Assembly: GCF_007644105.1 (NCBI RefSeq)
Contig: NZ_VFAC01000003.1
Coordinates: 62,001-126,000 of the forward strand
Source of the DNA: Elioraea rosea
Lineage (GTDB): Bacteria; Pseudomonadota; Alphaproteobacteria; Acetobacterales; Acetobacteraceae
Direction of reading: 5' to 3'
Length of the DNA stretch: 64,000 nucleotides
A model generated the notes under the pieces. The model saw only the letters and a program-made list of their open reading frames with translations. It searched no databases and had not been told where the DNA came from. Within the stretch, counting starts at the first letter, position 1. Each line of letters starts with the position of its first letter. Both the position numbers and the translations under genes were made by a program. Positions 46,226 through 56,462 of the stretch are shown here, piece by piece.

Positions 46226-46879
46226 CTACTCGGCGGCCTGCTTCGGGCCCTTCGGGTCGGGCACCATCCGGAGATACGGCTTCAGCGCCTTCCAGCCGCC
46301 GGGGAAGCGCTGCTTCGCCTCCTCGTCGGAGACGCTCGGGACGATGATGACGTCCTGGCCCGGCTGCCAGTTCACCGGGGTGGCGACCTTGTGCGCGTCG
46401 GTCAGCTGCAGGCTGTCGATCACGCGCAGCACCTCCTCGAAGTTCCGGCCCGTCGCTGGCGGATAGGTGAGCGTCAGCCGAACCTTCTTCTGCGGGTCGA
46501 TGACGAACACGGTGCGCACCGTGACGGAGGGATCGGCCTCGGGGTGGATCATGCCGTAGAGGTTGGACACGGAACGATCCGCGTCCGCGATGACGGGGAA
46601 GTTCAGGCGCTGGCCCTGCGTCTCGGCGATGTCGGAGGCCCAGGCGCCGTGGTTGGCGGTGGAATCGACCGACAGGCCGATGATCTTCACGCCGCGTCGG
46701 TCGAACTCCGGCTTCAGCCGCGCGGCCTCGGCGAGCTCGGTCGTGCAGACGGGCGTGAAGTCCTTGGGGTGGCTGAACAGCACGCCCCAGCTGTCGCCGA
46801 GCCAGGCGTGGAAGGAGATGCGACCTTCGCTGGTCTCCTGCGTGAAGTCGGGTGCGATCTGGCCAAGCTGGATGGACAT
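46226..46879 (-). CDS. 1-Cys peroxiredoxin (Prx6-type)
   Basis: Peroxide-reducing enzyme of about 217 residues. The peroxidatic cysteine lies in HPKDFTPVCTTELAE near residue 45. No second cysteine is seen, so it is a 1-Cys type. GLSVDSTANHGAWASDI and FPVIADADRSVSNLYGMIHPEAD are Prx6-family features, and the long C-terminal domain (EEAKQRFPGGWKALKPYLRMV) is typical. Start at 46879 (MSIQLGQIAPDFTQ) has GGGAGA upstream; the ATG at 46900 lacks one. It neighbours the sulfur-assimilation genes. Confidence 0.93.
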   Translation of the reverse strand: MSIQLGQIAPDFTQETSEGRISFHAWLGDSWGVLFSHPKDFTPVCTTELAEAARLKPEFDRRGVKIIGLSVDSTANHGAWASDIAETQGQRLNFPVIADADRSVSNLYGMIHPEADPSVTVRTVFVIDPQKKVRLTLTYPPATGRNFEEVLRVIDSLQLTDAHKVATPVNWQPGQDVIIVPSVSDEEAKQRFPGGWKALKPYLRMVPDPKGPKQAAE

Positions 46880-46977
46880 GGGATCGGGTCTCCCGTTCAT
46901 GGTTGCCCGGCCAGCAACGCATAGACCGAGAAGAGCGGCAATTCAAAACGCTCTGAGGTCGTGATTTTCAGAAAAGC

Positions 46978-47418
46978 CTAAATTGCATAGGTGATCGGAA
47001 CGTCCGGCTCTGGCGCGAGGCCCGCCTGGGCTGCCTTGCGGGCAAGCTGCTCGACCGTGATCCCGTCGAGCGTGGCGAGCGCCTTGGCCCCCGCCTCGCG
47101 CCACGCGGGCGCGACGACCGCGCGGACCATGGGCGGAAGCTCCGGCCCCGCAGGTGCGCTCTCGTCGAGCGCGCGGATGATGGCGCCGACGGTGATGTCG
47201 CGCCGCGCGCGGGCGAGCTTGTAGCCGCCGCGTCGCCCGCGGCTCGAGGCGAGGATGCCGGCGCGGCTCAGCGCCTGCAGAAGCGGCTCGAGGCCGCGCG
47301 GGTTCTGGCCGAGGCGCTCGGCCACCATCGCGCCGCCAACCGGGTCCGCCCCGCCATGCAGGGCGACGTCGACCACCGCCGCGACGGCGATGGCTTCGCG
47401 GCCCGTCACGTCCAGCAT
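46978..47418 (-). CDS. Rrf2-family regulator lacking cysteines (CymR-like)
   Basis: 146-residue winged-helix regulator. The domain MLDVTGREAIAVAAVVDVAL, then VAERLGQNPRGLEPLLQAL and GILASSRGRRGGYKLARA, is the Rrf2 signature with the HTH at about residues 28-50 and the wing after. There are no cysteines at all, so the Fe-S cluster of IscR/NsrR cannot form. That is as in CymR, the cysteine-metabolism repressor, which instead interacts with CysK. It is divergent from a cysK gene only 67 bases away, supporting a sulfur role by inference. Confidence 0.85.
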   Translation of the reverse strand: MLDVTGREAIAVAAVVDVALHGGADPVGGAMVAERLGQNPRGLEPLLQALSRAGILASSRGRRGGYKLARARRDITVGAIIRALDESAPAGPELPPMVRAVVAPAWREAGAKALATLDGITVEQLARKAAQAGLAPEPDVPITYAI

Positions 47419-47485
47419 CCGATTTCCTCCGCTCGATGTGCCATCCGCCTAAACTACGTCACGGTCTCGTGGTATTCCACCTCCC

Positions 47486-48469
47486 ATGGACGCTTCCTTC
47501 GCCGACGATCCGCTCCCTGCCACGCTGCAGGGCACGATCCACGACACCATCCTCGACACGATCGGGCGCACGCCGCTCGTCCGCGCCGGGCGGCTTGCCG
47601 CCGCGGAGGGCCTCGCGGCCGACCTCGTGCTGAAGCTCGAGTTCTTCAACCCGCTCGGCTCTGTGAAGGACAGGATCGGGCTTGCGATGGTCCGCGCCGC
47701 GGAGGAGGCGGGCACGATCCGCCCCGGCCAGGGAACGCTCGTTGAGCCGACAAGCGGCAATACCGGCATCGCCCTTGCCTTCGTCGCCGCCGCGCGTGGC
47801 TACCGCCTGGTGGTTACGATGCCCGAGGGGGCCTCGGAGGCGCGGCGGAAGATGTTGAGGCTCATGGGCGCGGAGGTGGTCGAGACGCCGGCCCGCGAGG
47901 GCATGGCAGGCGCGATCGCCCGCGCCGAGGCGATCGTCGCCGCCACGCCTGGGGCGGTGATGCCGCGGCAGTTCGACAACCCCGCCAACCCGGCAATCCA
48001 CGAGGCGACGACGGCGGAGGAGATCTGGGTCGACACGGCAGGGGAGGTGGACGCGATCGTCGGCGGTGTCGGCACCGGCGGGACGCTGACCGGCATCGCG
48101 CGGGCACTGAAGCCGCGCAGGCCCGGGCTTCGCGTCATCGGTGTCGAGCCGGACGAGAGCGCGGTCCTGTCGGGCGAGCGGGCCGCGCCGCACGGCATCC
48201 AGGGTATCGGGGCCGGGTTCGTGCCCTCCGTCCTCGATCCCGAACTGCTGGATCGTATCGAGCGCGTGGCGGAGGCTGAGGCGATCGCCACCGCGCGGCG
48301 GCTCGCGCGCACCGACGGCATCCCTGTCGGCATAAGCTCGGGTGCAGCGGTGGCTGCGGCGCTGCGTGTGGCGAAGGAGCCGTCGATGGCCGGCAAGCGC
48401 GTCGTCGTCATCTGCGCGAGCTTCGCCGAGCGCTATCTCTCGACGCCGCTTTTCGCCTCGTTCGACTGA
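47486..48469 (+). CDS. cysK: Cysteine synthase (O-acetylserine sulfhydrylase)
   Basis: PLP-dependent enzyme of 327 residues making cysteine from O-acetylserine and sulfide. After DTILDTIGRTPLVRAGRLA comes the PLP lysine in FFNPLGSVKDRIG, EPTSGNTGIALAFVAAARGY for substrate binding, and GVGTGGTLTGIARALK for the phosphate cup. The last part, GIPVGISSGAAVAAALRVA, is standard. Some 15 residues of extra N-terminus precede the usual start. It is divergent from the Rrf2 regulator and is probably its target. tRNA-Val lies just downstream. Confidence 0.95.
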   Translation: MDASFADDPLPATLQGTIHDTILDTIGRTPLVRAGRLAAAEGLAADLVLKLEFFNPLGSVKDRIGLAMVRAAEEAGTIRPGQGTLVEPTSGNTGIALAFVAAARGYRLVVTMPEGASEARRKMLRLMGAEVVETPAREGMAGAIARAEAIVAATPGAVMPRQFDNPANPAIHEATTAEEIWVDTAGEVDAIVGGVGTGGTLTGIARALKPRRPGLRVIGVEPDESAVLSGERAAPHGIQGIGAGFVPSVLDPELLDRIERVAEAEAIATARRLARTDGIPVGISSGAAVAAALRVAKEPSMAGKRVVVICASFAERYLSTPLFASFD

Positions 48470-48488
48470 ACACTTCCGGGACCGAGGA

Positions 48489-48563
48489 TGGTGGGCGCGG
48501 TAGGGATTGAACCTACGACCCCCGCCGTGTGAAGGCGATGCTCTCCCGCTGAGCTACGCGCCC
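48489..48563 (-). tRNA. tRNA-Val (anticodon CAC)
   Basis: Read on the minus strand: GGGCGCGTAGCTCAGCGGG, an anticodon loop TTCACAC with CAC (valine, GUG), a T-arm with GGTTCAATCC, and acceptor CGCGCCC followed by discriminator A and an encoded CCA (48489-48491). Confidence 0.96.
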
Positions 48564-48603
48564 ATCCAAGGTGCGGGGTCTTAGGAGTGCGGAGGCTTGC
48601 CTG

Positions 48604-49422
48604 TCAAGGCGAGCCTCGCCGCCGCAGCGACAGCGCCAGCCCGAGCAGCCCCGCGGCCAGGATCGGCGCGGGAGAAGGCGCCGGAACGGGCACGGCCTCG
48701 GGCGTCACGCCGAAGGTCGCTGCCTCCGCCATCACCGACAGGGTCCAGGAGAAGTCCCGGCTCTCGCCTGCGTCGAGCGTGAAGCTCGTGACGACCGTGC
48801 TGAAATCCGGGGAGTCTGGGCCGCACTCGGCGCCGGAAGGCGGCAGCGGGAAGCCGCCGGCATCGCCCGTCGCGCAGCCCTTTCGGTCGATCAGCGCGCC
48901 GTCGAACGTCACACTGCTCGCGAACCGTGCCTCCTCGCGCGTCATGTCGTCGGCCATGGCGCCGAGGACCACCGCGCCGACCGAACTGATCGGCAGCAGG
49001 CCGTGCCGGTCGAAGGCGCTGAAGTCGAGAAGGTAGAAGAAAGTGCCAGCCCCCGTACCGGTCGCCGCGAGGTTGGTGACGGTGGCGGTGATCTCGGCAG
49101 TGTAGGAGACCGTGGCCGCCCCCGAGGCGCCGATCTCTGCCTGCGCGGCGATGGCGGCCTGGAAGCCCTGGCCGTAGCGCGAGAAGCTCTCGGCGTGGCG
49201 GACCGAGCCGTCGCCAGCGCGGGCCGTGCCGAGCGTGGTCGCGAAGATGACATCGGTCACCGCGAGGGTGGGCGAAGGCGGCGCGAACAGGCCCTCCGAC
49301 ACATGGAAACGGACGAAGGCCTGCGTCACGTTCGAGACCGCGGCGGCCTTCGCACCCTGCGCCCCAGCGACAGCAATGGCGACGCAACTGCCCCAGAGTG
49401 CCGCCGAACCGAAAAATGTCAT
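48604..49422 (-). CDS. Exported protein with PEP-CTERM-like C-terminus
   Basis: 272-residue secreted protein. The signal MTFFGSAALWGSCVAIAVAGA ends near GAKAAAV. The body is beta-rich, with ATVSYTAEITATVTNLAATG and FSTVVTSFTLDAGESRDFSW, and has two cysteines near residues 200-215. The end, VPVPAPSPAPILAAGLLGLALSLRRRGSP, has the architecture of a PEP-CTERM tag: short motif, hydrophobic helix, then an arginine cluster. The PEP triplet itself is replaced by PAP. Function unknown; likely surface-sorted. Confidence 0.72.
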   Translation of the reverse strand: MTFFGSAALWGSCVAIAVAGAQGAKAAAVSNVTQAFVRFHVSEGLFAPPSPTLAVTDVIFATTLGTARAGDGSVRHAESFSRYGQGFQAAIAAQAEIGASGAATVSYTAEITATVTNLAATGTGAGTFFYLLDFSAFDRHGLLPISSVGAVVLGAMADDMTREEARFASSVTFDGALIDRKGCATGDAGGFPLPPSGAECGPDSPDFSTVVTSFTLDAGESRDFSWTLSVMAEAATFGVTPEAVPVPAPSPAPILAAGLLGLALSLRRRGSP

Positions 49423-49659
49423 CGCTTGTGTCCCCTTTCCTGACGCGCGACCGTCGAATGGCGTGGGATGATACTATGAGAACGAAACGTGATCGACGTG
49501 ACGCAGAACACACAGGCGCGTTTATTTTTTGTTGACCATACACATGCGGTGATACGGGGCTACCGGCGGCGCTCGCGTCGCACGCACGCACCGGGCACGG
49601 TCGCGCGAGCCGGCACGGTTGCACTTGATGCGGAACGTCGTTGGGGCATATCGCAGCGT

Positions 49660-50493
49660 ATGCGCGCGCTCCTCATCGCCTCCCTCGCCCTTCCCGTGGC
49701 CGCCTTCGGTGCCGCCGCCGAGACGCGGGCACCAACCGAGGTGCAGGCGAGCTACACCGCCTACTGGTCCGGCTTCTCGGTCGCGACGCTCGATGCGTCG
49801 CTCGAGCTCGGCGCGGAGGCCTACCGTGTCGTCGGCACGATGCGCACCACAGGCATGCTGGCCGTGTTCATCGATGGCGAGACGACGTCCTATGCCGAGG
49901 GGCGCATCCGCCCCGCCGCCACGCCGCTCGGCCTCGCGCCGGAGCGGTTCGGCATGGAGGGGCGCTGGCGCGATCGGCTGCGCGCGGTCGCGATGGCCTG
50001 GACGGGTCCCAACCCGGAAATCCTTCGCCTCGAACCCGCCAACCAGGAGGAGCGCGACCCCGTTCCGCCCGAGCTCCAGCGCGGCACGGTCGATGCGCTG
50101 ACCGCCCTTGCCGGGCTGGTCCGCCAGGCCGCCACCGCGAACCGGTGCGACGGCTCGGCCGAGGTGTTCGACGGCCGGCGCAGGAGCGACTTCAAGGCGG
50201 TGACGGAAGGGATGGAGACGCTGCCCGCCCATCGCTGGGGAAGCTTCGCAGGGCCGGCCCTGCGCTGCCGGTTCGAGGGCAGGCAGATCGCCGGCTTCTG
50301 GAAGGAGCAGAACCGCGAGGAGGCCTCGAAGCCGCGCGGCGGAACGGCGTGGTTCGCGAGCCCCGGACCCGGCCTGCCGATGATCCCGGTCCGCATCGAG
50401 GCGGAAAGCAACTGGGGCACCGTGTACGTGCACATGACGCGGGCGTCGCCCGGGCGCCTTCCGCTTCCGACGCGCCAGACGCTCCGTCAGTAG
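49660..50493 (+). CDS. DUF3108-domain exported protein
   Basis: About 277 residues from the ATG at 49660. Signal peptide MRALLIASLALPVAAFGAAAE is followed by EVQASYTAYWSGFSVATLDASLEL, the DUF3108 beginning, and later GTVDALTALAGLVRQA and FDGRRRSDFKAV, which fit that family of periplasmic proteins. Length and architecture agree, but its function is unknown in all members I recall. It is divergent from the PEP-CTERM-like gene. The 237-base gap (49423-49659) contains an AT-rich stretch near 49525 with TTGACC, likely a promoter. Confidence 0.75.
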   Translation: MRALLIASLALPVAAFGAAAETRAPTEVQASYTAYWSGFSVATLDASLELGAEAYRVVGTMRTTGMLAVFIDGETTSYAEGRIRPAATPLGLAPERFGMEGRWRDRLRAVAMAWTGPNPEILRLEPANQEERDPVPPELQRGTVDALTALAGLVRQAATANRCDGSAEVFDGRRRSDFKAVTEGMETLPAHRWGSFAGPALRCRFEGRQIAGFWKEQNREEASKPRGGTAWFASPGPGLPMIPVRIEAESNWGTVYVHMTRASPGRLPLPTRQTLRQ

Positions 50494-50509
50494 CGAACTT
50501 CGGCTCGCC

Positions 50510-51886
50510 TCAGGCCGCCACCCTGGTCGTCGCGGCAGGCTCCTCGACCCGCCTGCGCGAGGGAGCCGGAAAGAACACCATCGTCGCCGCGACCGGGATG
50601 AGCCAAGCAACGCGGGCCTGGTAGCGGTGATGCGGCTTGGAGAGGGCTCCGGAGGCGAAGGCATTGGCCGCCGCGCCGCCGAGCACGATGAGCACAAGCG
50701 CGACGGACCGGACATGCCCGCGCCGCTGCGCCCGCCAGGCGCCGAACAGAGCGAGCGGCACGGACAGCGCGACGATCAACGGATGCCAGGGAAGCAGCGG
50801 CGAGAGCGAGGCGAGCAGCGTTCCCTGCGCCTGGCCCGACGCCTCGAAGCGCGCGACCTCACCTTCGGGAAAGTACTGGCGGATACGCGTGCCCACGGCG
50901 ACATCGACATGGTCCCAGCCAAGCGTGTCGCCCGCCCGCATGATCGTAAGTTGGCGCAAGGCGTTGACGATCATCGCGCGCGCGACGGCGACGGGCTCGC
51001 GCCGGATCGTCTCGGAGACGATCTCGCGTGCCTCCGCCGAGAGCAGCACCCCGCCAAGGAACAGGTCGTTGCCCGCAGTGTCGCGGTTCATCGGGCTGTC
51101 GCGCTCCCAGAGGAACAGGTCGCTGTCCATCGGCATGCGGTCGACGAAGTCGCAGAGATACCAGCCTCGCTCGGGGCATAGCGCGGCGATGGTCCGCGCC
51201 GCTGGCCCGTCGTCCTGCAGCCTCGCGAGCAGGAAGGTCGAGCCGTGCGGGGAGAGCGACAGCGTGCCGTGGCCCACGAGGTTCGTCCCAAGGAGCACGA
51301 GGAGGGCCGCGACGAGAGGCGATGCCATGCGTACAACCGGCCGCAGAGTGCGCCGAAGCAGCAGGCCAAGGACGACGAGCGCGGCCGCGACCGGCAGGTG
51401 CGAGAGATGGGCGGCGATGCCGAGCGTGGCGACGAGGAAGGCCCACACCATCTCGCCGCGGCCGAGCCTGTCGGCGCCGAAGCCGAGCAGGAACAGGCAG
51501 AGCACCAGAGCGGGGGTGAACACGTCCGGCATCAGCAGCCCGATCGTGTAGGGCGCGGTGGTCAGCAGCCCGGCTGCGGCGCAAAGGCCGACATGCGCGA
51601 ACGGCCGCCGCCCCCACACCACGCGGCCTGTGAGCCAGAGGAGGTGGGAAAGCAGAAGCGCCTGCGCCGCGACCGGAAGCCAGAGGGTCAGCCGCCAGTG
51701 GAACAGGTGCAGGAGCGGCCCGTACACCCACGGCTTGTCCCAGATCATCAGCGGAACGAGGGTCTGCGCGAGGAAGGCGCCCGTGTCGCTGAAGAGGAGC
51801 GGGTAGCCGTTGACGAAGGCTGGCCACACGAGGAACGGCGCCCCGGCGACGATCGCCGCCGCGGCCACCAGGCGGGGCGGGATCAA
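50510..51886 (-). CDS. Hypothetical multi-spanning membrane protein
   Basis: 458-residue integral membrane protein with about ten hydrophobic spans, including LVAAAAIVAGAPFLVWPAFV at the start and VALVLIVLGGAAANAFASGAL near the end. An early lumenal loop GYPLLFSDTGAFLAQ resembles GT-C-type glycosyltransferases, but I cannot confirm the fold. A large soluble stretch around residues 240-340 holds several acidic residues. It overlaps the moaE stop by four bases (ATGA), so it may be expressed with it. I do not recognise the family. Confidence 0.72.
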   Translation of the reverse strand: MIPPRLVAAAAIVAGAPFLVWPAFVNGYPLLFSDTGAFLAQTLVPLMIWDKPWVYGPLLHLFHWRLTLWLPVAAQALLLSHLLWLTGRVVWGRRPFAHVGLCAAAGLLTTAPYTIGLLMPDVFTPALVLCLFLLGFGADRLGRGEMVWAFLVATLGIAAHLSHLPVAAALVVLGLLLRRTLRPVVRMASPLVAALLVLLGTNLVGHGTLSLSPHGSTFLLARLQDDGPAARTIAALCPERGWYLCDFVDRMPMDSDLFLWERDSPMNRDTAGNDLFLGGVLLSAEAREIVSETIRREPVAVARAMIVNALRQLTIMRAGDTLGWDHVDVAVGTRIRQYFPEGEVARFEASGQAQGTLLASLSPLLPWHPLIVALSVPLALFGAWRAQRRGHVRSVALVLIVLGGAAANAFASGALSKPHHRYQARVAWLIPVAATMVFFPAPSRRRVEEPAATTRVAA

Positions 51887-52341
51887 GATCCGGCCGTCCA
51901 GCGCGCTGCAGCCGCGTCGTCGCTCGCCCGCGCCTCGACCCAGCGGCTGTCGCCCGAGGCGAACTCCTCGCGCTTCCAGAACGGCGCCTTGGTCTTCAGC
52001 CAGTCGATCAGGAAGGCGCAGGCCTCGAGCGCGGCGGTGCGGTGTGCCGAGGCGGCGAGCACGAGCACGATCGGTTCCCCGGGGGTCAGGGGACCGACTC
52101 GGTGGATCACCGTGCAGCCGGTCAACGGCCAGCGCGCTGCGGCGTCGCGCGCGATCGCGGCGATCGCCCGCTCCGTCATGCCCGGGTAGTGCTCGAGCAC
52201 CATCCGCGCAAGCCTGTCATCGGCGCGGGTGATGCCGACGAAGCTCGCGATGCCGCCGACATCGGTGCGCCCGCCGGCGAGCGCCGCCGTCTCGGCGGCG
52301 ATGTCGAAAGCCTCGGTCTGCACCCGGACGGTCGGCGTCAT
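51883..52341 (-). CDS. moaE: Molybdopterin synthase catalytic subunit MoaE
   Basis: 152-residue subunit that transfers sulfur to cyclic pyranopterin monophosphate for molybdopterin. It has GGIASFVGITRADD, LVLEHYPGMTERAIAAIA (here MVLEHYPG), IHRVGPLTPGEPIVLVLAASAHRTAALEAC, and the catalytic-lysine block LKTKAPFWKREEF near residue 118. No moaD is next to it. It overlaps the following membrane-protein gene by four bases on the minus strand. Confidence 0.95.
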   Translation of the reverse strand: MTPTVRVQTEAFDIAAETAALAGGRTDVGGIASFVGITRADDRLARMVLEHYPGMTERAIAAIARDAAARWPLTGCTVIHRVGPLTPGEPIVLVLAASAHRTAALEACAFLIDWLKTKAPFWKREEFASGDSRWVEARASDDAAAARWTAGS

Positions 52342-52409
52342 GCGGCGGTCGTCTCCTGCATCGCCGTCAGATGCGCCGAGTTGCCGCCATGCTCAAGCCT
52401 CCGGGGCGA

Positions 52410-53108
52410 TCACGTCGCGGCGGGGGTGGCGAAGGCGGCCTCGACGGCGCCCGGAAGCTCCGTGAAGGAGGCGATGGCCCCTGCCGCGCCGAAGGCGCGA
52501 TGGTCCTCCTCGCCATAGCCGAAGCGTGCGTAGATCGAGGCGACCCCCGCGTCGCGCGCGGCAAGCAGGTCGTTGCGATGGTCGCCCACCATCACCGCGG
52601 CGTCCGGCCCGATGCCGATCCGTTCGAGCGCGCCGAGGAGATGGCCGGGGTGCGGCTTGCGGACGGGGAAGCTGTCGCCACCCGCGACGGTGGCGAAGTA
52701 CCCGTCGATGCCGAGGGCATCGAGGACGATGTGGGTGGCGTTCTCCGGCTTGTTCGTGACCACCGCGAGCGTGAACCCGGCGTCACGCAGCGCATCGAGC
52801 GTTTCGGTCACGCCGGGGAAGGGGCGGGTCTCGACCAGGGCGTTGCGCTCGTAGTCCTCGATGAACGCCTCGAGCTCGCGCGCCAGCCCCGCCTCGTCGA
52901 GCGGCCGGCCGGCGGCGGTGAACCCCCGCGTCAGCAGCATGCGCGCGCCGTCGCCGATCATCCGCTTGACCGCGGAGACCGGGTGCGGGGCCAGGCCGGC
53001 GGCGACGAGGCGGCGGTTCAGCGCCGAGGCGAGGTCGGGTGCGCTGTCGATCAGCGTGCCGTCGAGGTCGAGGCACACGGCCCGCCGGTTGGGTGTGACA
53101 TGTGTCAT
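52410..53108 (-). CDS. gph: Phosphoglycolate phosphatase (HAD family)
   Basis: About 232 residues from MTHVTPNRRAVCLDLDGTLID. The HAD motifs are DLDGTLIDSAPD (nucleophile), VVTNKPENATHIVLDAL (motif II region), KPHPGHLLGALERIG (lysine) and MVGDHRNDLLAARDAG (acidic pair), giving phosphatase activity on 2-phosphoglycolate. The helical cap begins after the first motif. In-frame sequence upstream of 53108 is antisense to glmU and lacks homology. moaE lies 68 bases downstream of its start direction, on the same strand. Confidence 0.92.
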   Translation of the reverse strand: MTHVTPNRRAVCLDLDGTLIDSAPDLASALNRRLVAAGLAPHPVSAVKRMIGDGARMLLTRGFTAAGRPLDEAGLARELEAFIEDYERNALVETRPFPGVTETLDALRDAGFTLAVVTNKPENATHIVLDALGIDGYFATVAGGDSFPVRKPHPGHLLGALERIGIGPDAAVMVGDHRNDLLAARDAGVASIYARFGYGEEDHRAFGAAGAIASFTELPGAVEAAFATPAAT

Positions 53109-53256
53109 TGACCGTCCGTCCACGTTGACCGTTTCTCCACGTTGCTGGCCAAGGATTGCTTCCAGAAGATTGCTGCCCGACACAATGAGTGACCGCGGGG
53201 CGCTTTGACAGGGGCCGTCGTGGAAGGGCAGAACCGCGTCCTGAGGTAACGGAACC

Positions 53257-54621
53257 GTGTCGTCCTCCACCGCCATCATCCTCGCCGCAGGCCTTGGCAC
53301 CCGCCTCAAGAGCAAGGTGCCGAAGCCCCTCCACCGGCTCGGCGGCAGGCCGATGGTCCGCCTCCTTCTCGATGCCTGCGAGGCAGCCGGGTTCGGGCGC
53401 ATTGTCGTGGTCGCCGGGCCGGAGCTCGGGTTCGACCCGATGCGCAAGGCGGCCGCCCCGCACGCGGTGGTCGTGCAGGCCGAGCGCCTGGGAACCGCCC
53501 ATGCGGCGCTGATGGCTGCCGATGCGCTCGCCTCGACGGATGGCGAGGCGATCATCCTCTATGGCGACGTGCCGCTCGTCTCCTCCGGCACCTTGTCCAC
53601 CATGGTGGCGCGGCGGCGCGAGGCAGGAGCGGGGCTCGCCCTGCTCGGGTTCACCCCGGACGACCCGGCGCAGTACGGCCGCGTGGTGCTCGAGGCGGAC
53701 GGCTCGGTCGCACGCATCGTCGAATGGCGGGATGCGAGCGCTGAGGAGAGGGCGGTCACGCTCTGCAATGCGGGGCTTTTCTGCGCCCCTGCCCCCGACA
53801 TGCTTCGCTGGCTTCGCGCGGTCGGCAACGACAACGCCAAGGGCGAGTACTACCTGACGGACATCGTCGCGCTTGCCCGCGCCGAGGGCGTGCGGGTGGC
53901 GGTGGCAGAGGCGCCGGCGGACGAGGTGCTCGGCATCAACTCCCGCGCTGAGCTGGCCGCCGCAGAGGCCGCCCTGCAGAAGCGGCTGCGGGCTGCGGCG
54001 ATGGAGGCCGGCGCGACCCTGATCGCGCCCGAGACGGTGTTCCTCGCCGCCGACACGGTGCTCGCACCCGATGTCACGGTGCACCCGCATGTCGTGTTCG
54101 GCCCGGGTGTCCGCGTCGCCGAAGGGGCGGTCATCCACAGCTTCAGCCATCTCGAGGAGGCAACGGTCGCGGCAGGTGCGACCATCGGCCCCTATGCGCG
54201 GCTGCGCCCCGGCGCCGCCGTGGGCGAGGGGGCACATGTCGGCAACTTCGTCGAGCTCAAGAACACGGTTCTCGGGCCCGGTGCGAAGGCGAACCACCTA
54301 TCCTATCTCGGCGATTCCGAGATCGGGCCCGGCGCGAACATCGGCGCGGGAACCATCACCTGCAACTATGATGGATACGGCAAGTACCGGACAGTGATCG
54401 GCGCGGGTGCCTTCATCGGCTCCAACGCCGCGCTCGTCGCGCCTGTCAGCATCGGCGCCGGAGCGATCGTCGCGGCAGGGTCCACCATCACGTCGGATGT
54501 GGGGTCCGACGCTCTCGCCTTCGGCCGTGCGCGGCAGGAGGAGAGGCCAGGCCGGGCGCGGGATTTCCGCGAGGCGGCCAAGGCCAGGAAACTGGCCGGC
54601 AAGACAGCCAAGGAGGGTTAG
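53257..54621 (+). CDS. glmU: Bifunctional GlmU (uridyltransferase/acetyltransferase)
   Basis: 454-residue bifunctional enzyme making UDP-GlcNAc. The N-terminal uridyltransferase domain opens IILAAGLGTRLKSKVPKPLH and has ILYGDVPLVSSGTL. The C-terminal left-handed beta-helix has hexapeptide repeats and ends with the acetyl-CoA-binding and catalytic region AGTITCNYDGYGKYRTVIG. GTG start at 53257. It is two bases before glmS, forming a coupled pair for hexosamine synthesis. The 148-base gap before it, shared with gph, is a divergent promoter region. Confidence 0.97.
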   Translation: MSSSTAIILAAGLGTRLKSKVPKPLHRLGGRPMVRLLLDACEAAGFGRIVVVAGPELGFDPMRKAAAPHAVVVQAERLGTAHAALMAADALASTDGEAIILYGDVPLVSSGTLSTMVARRREAGAGLALLGFTPDDPAQYGRVVLEADGSVARIVEWRDASAEERAVTLCNAGLFCAPAPDMLRWLRAVGNDNAKGEYYLTDIVALARAEGVRVAVAEAPADEVLGINSRAELAAAEAALQKRLRAAAMEAGATLIAPETVFLAADTVLAPDVTVHPHVVFGPGVRVAEGAVIHSFSHLEEATVAAGATIGPYARLRPGAAVGEGAHVGNFVELKNTVLGPGAKANHLSYLGDSEIGPGANIGAGTITCNYDGYGKYRTVIGAGAFIGSNAALVAPVSIGAGAIVAAGSTITSDVGSDALAFGRARQEERPGRARDFREAAKARKLAGKTAKEG

Positions 54622-54623
54622 GC

Positions 54624-56447
<1,824 letters not shown>

Positions 56448-56462
56448 CGATCGCAACGTGAC

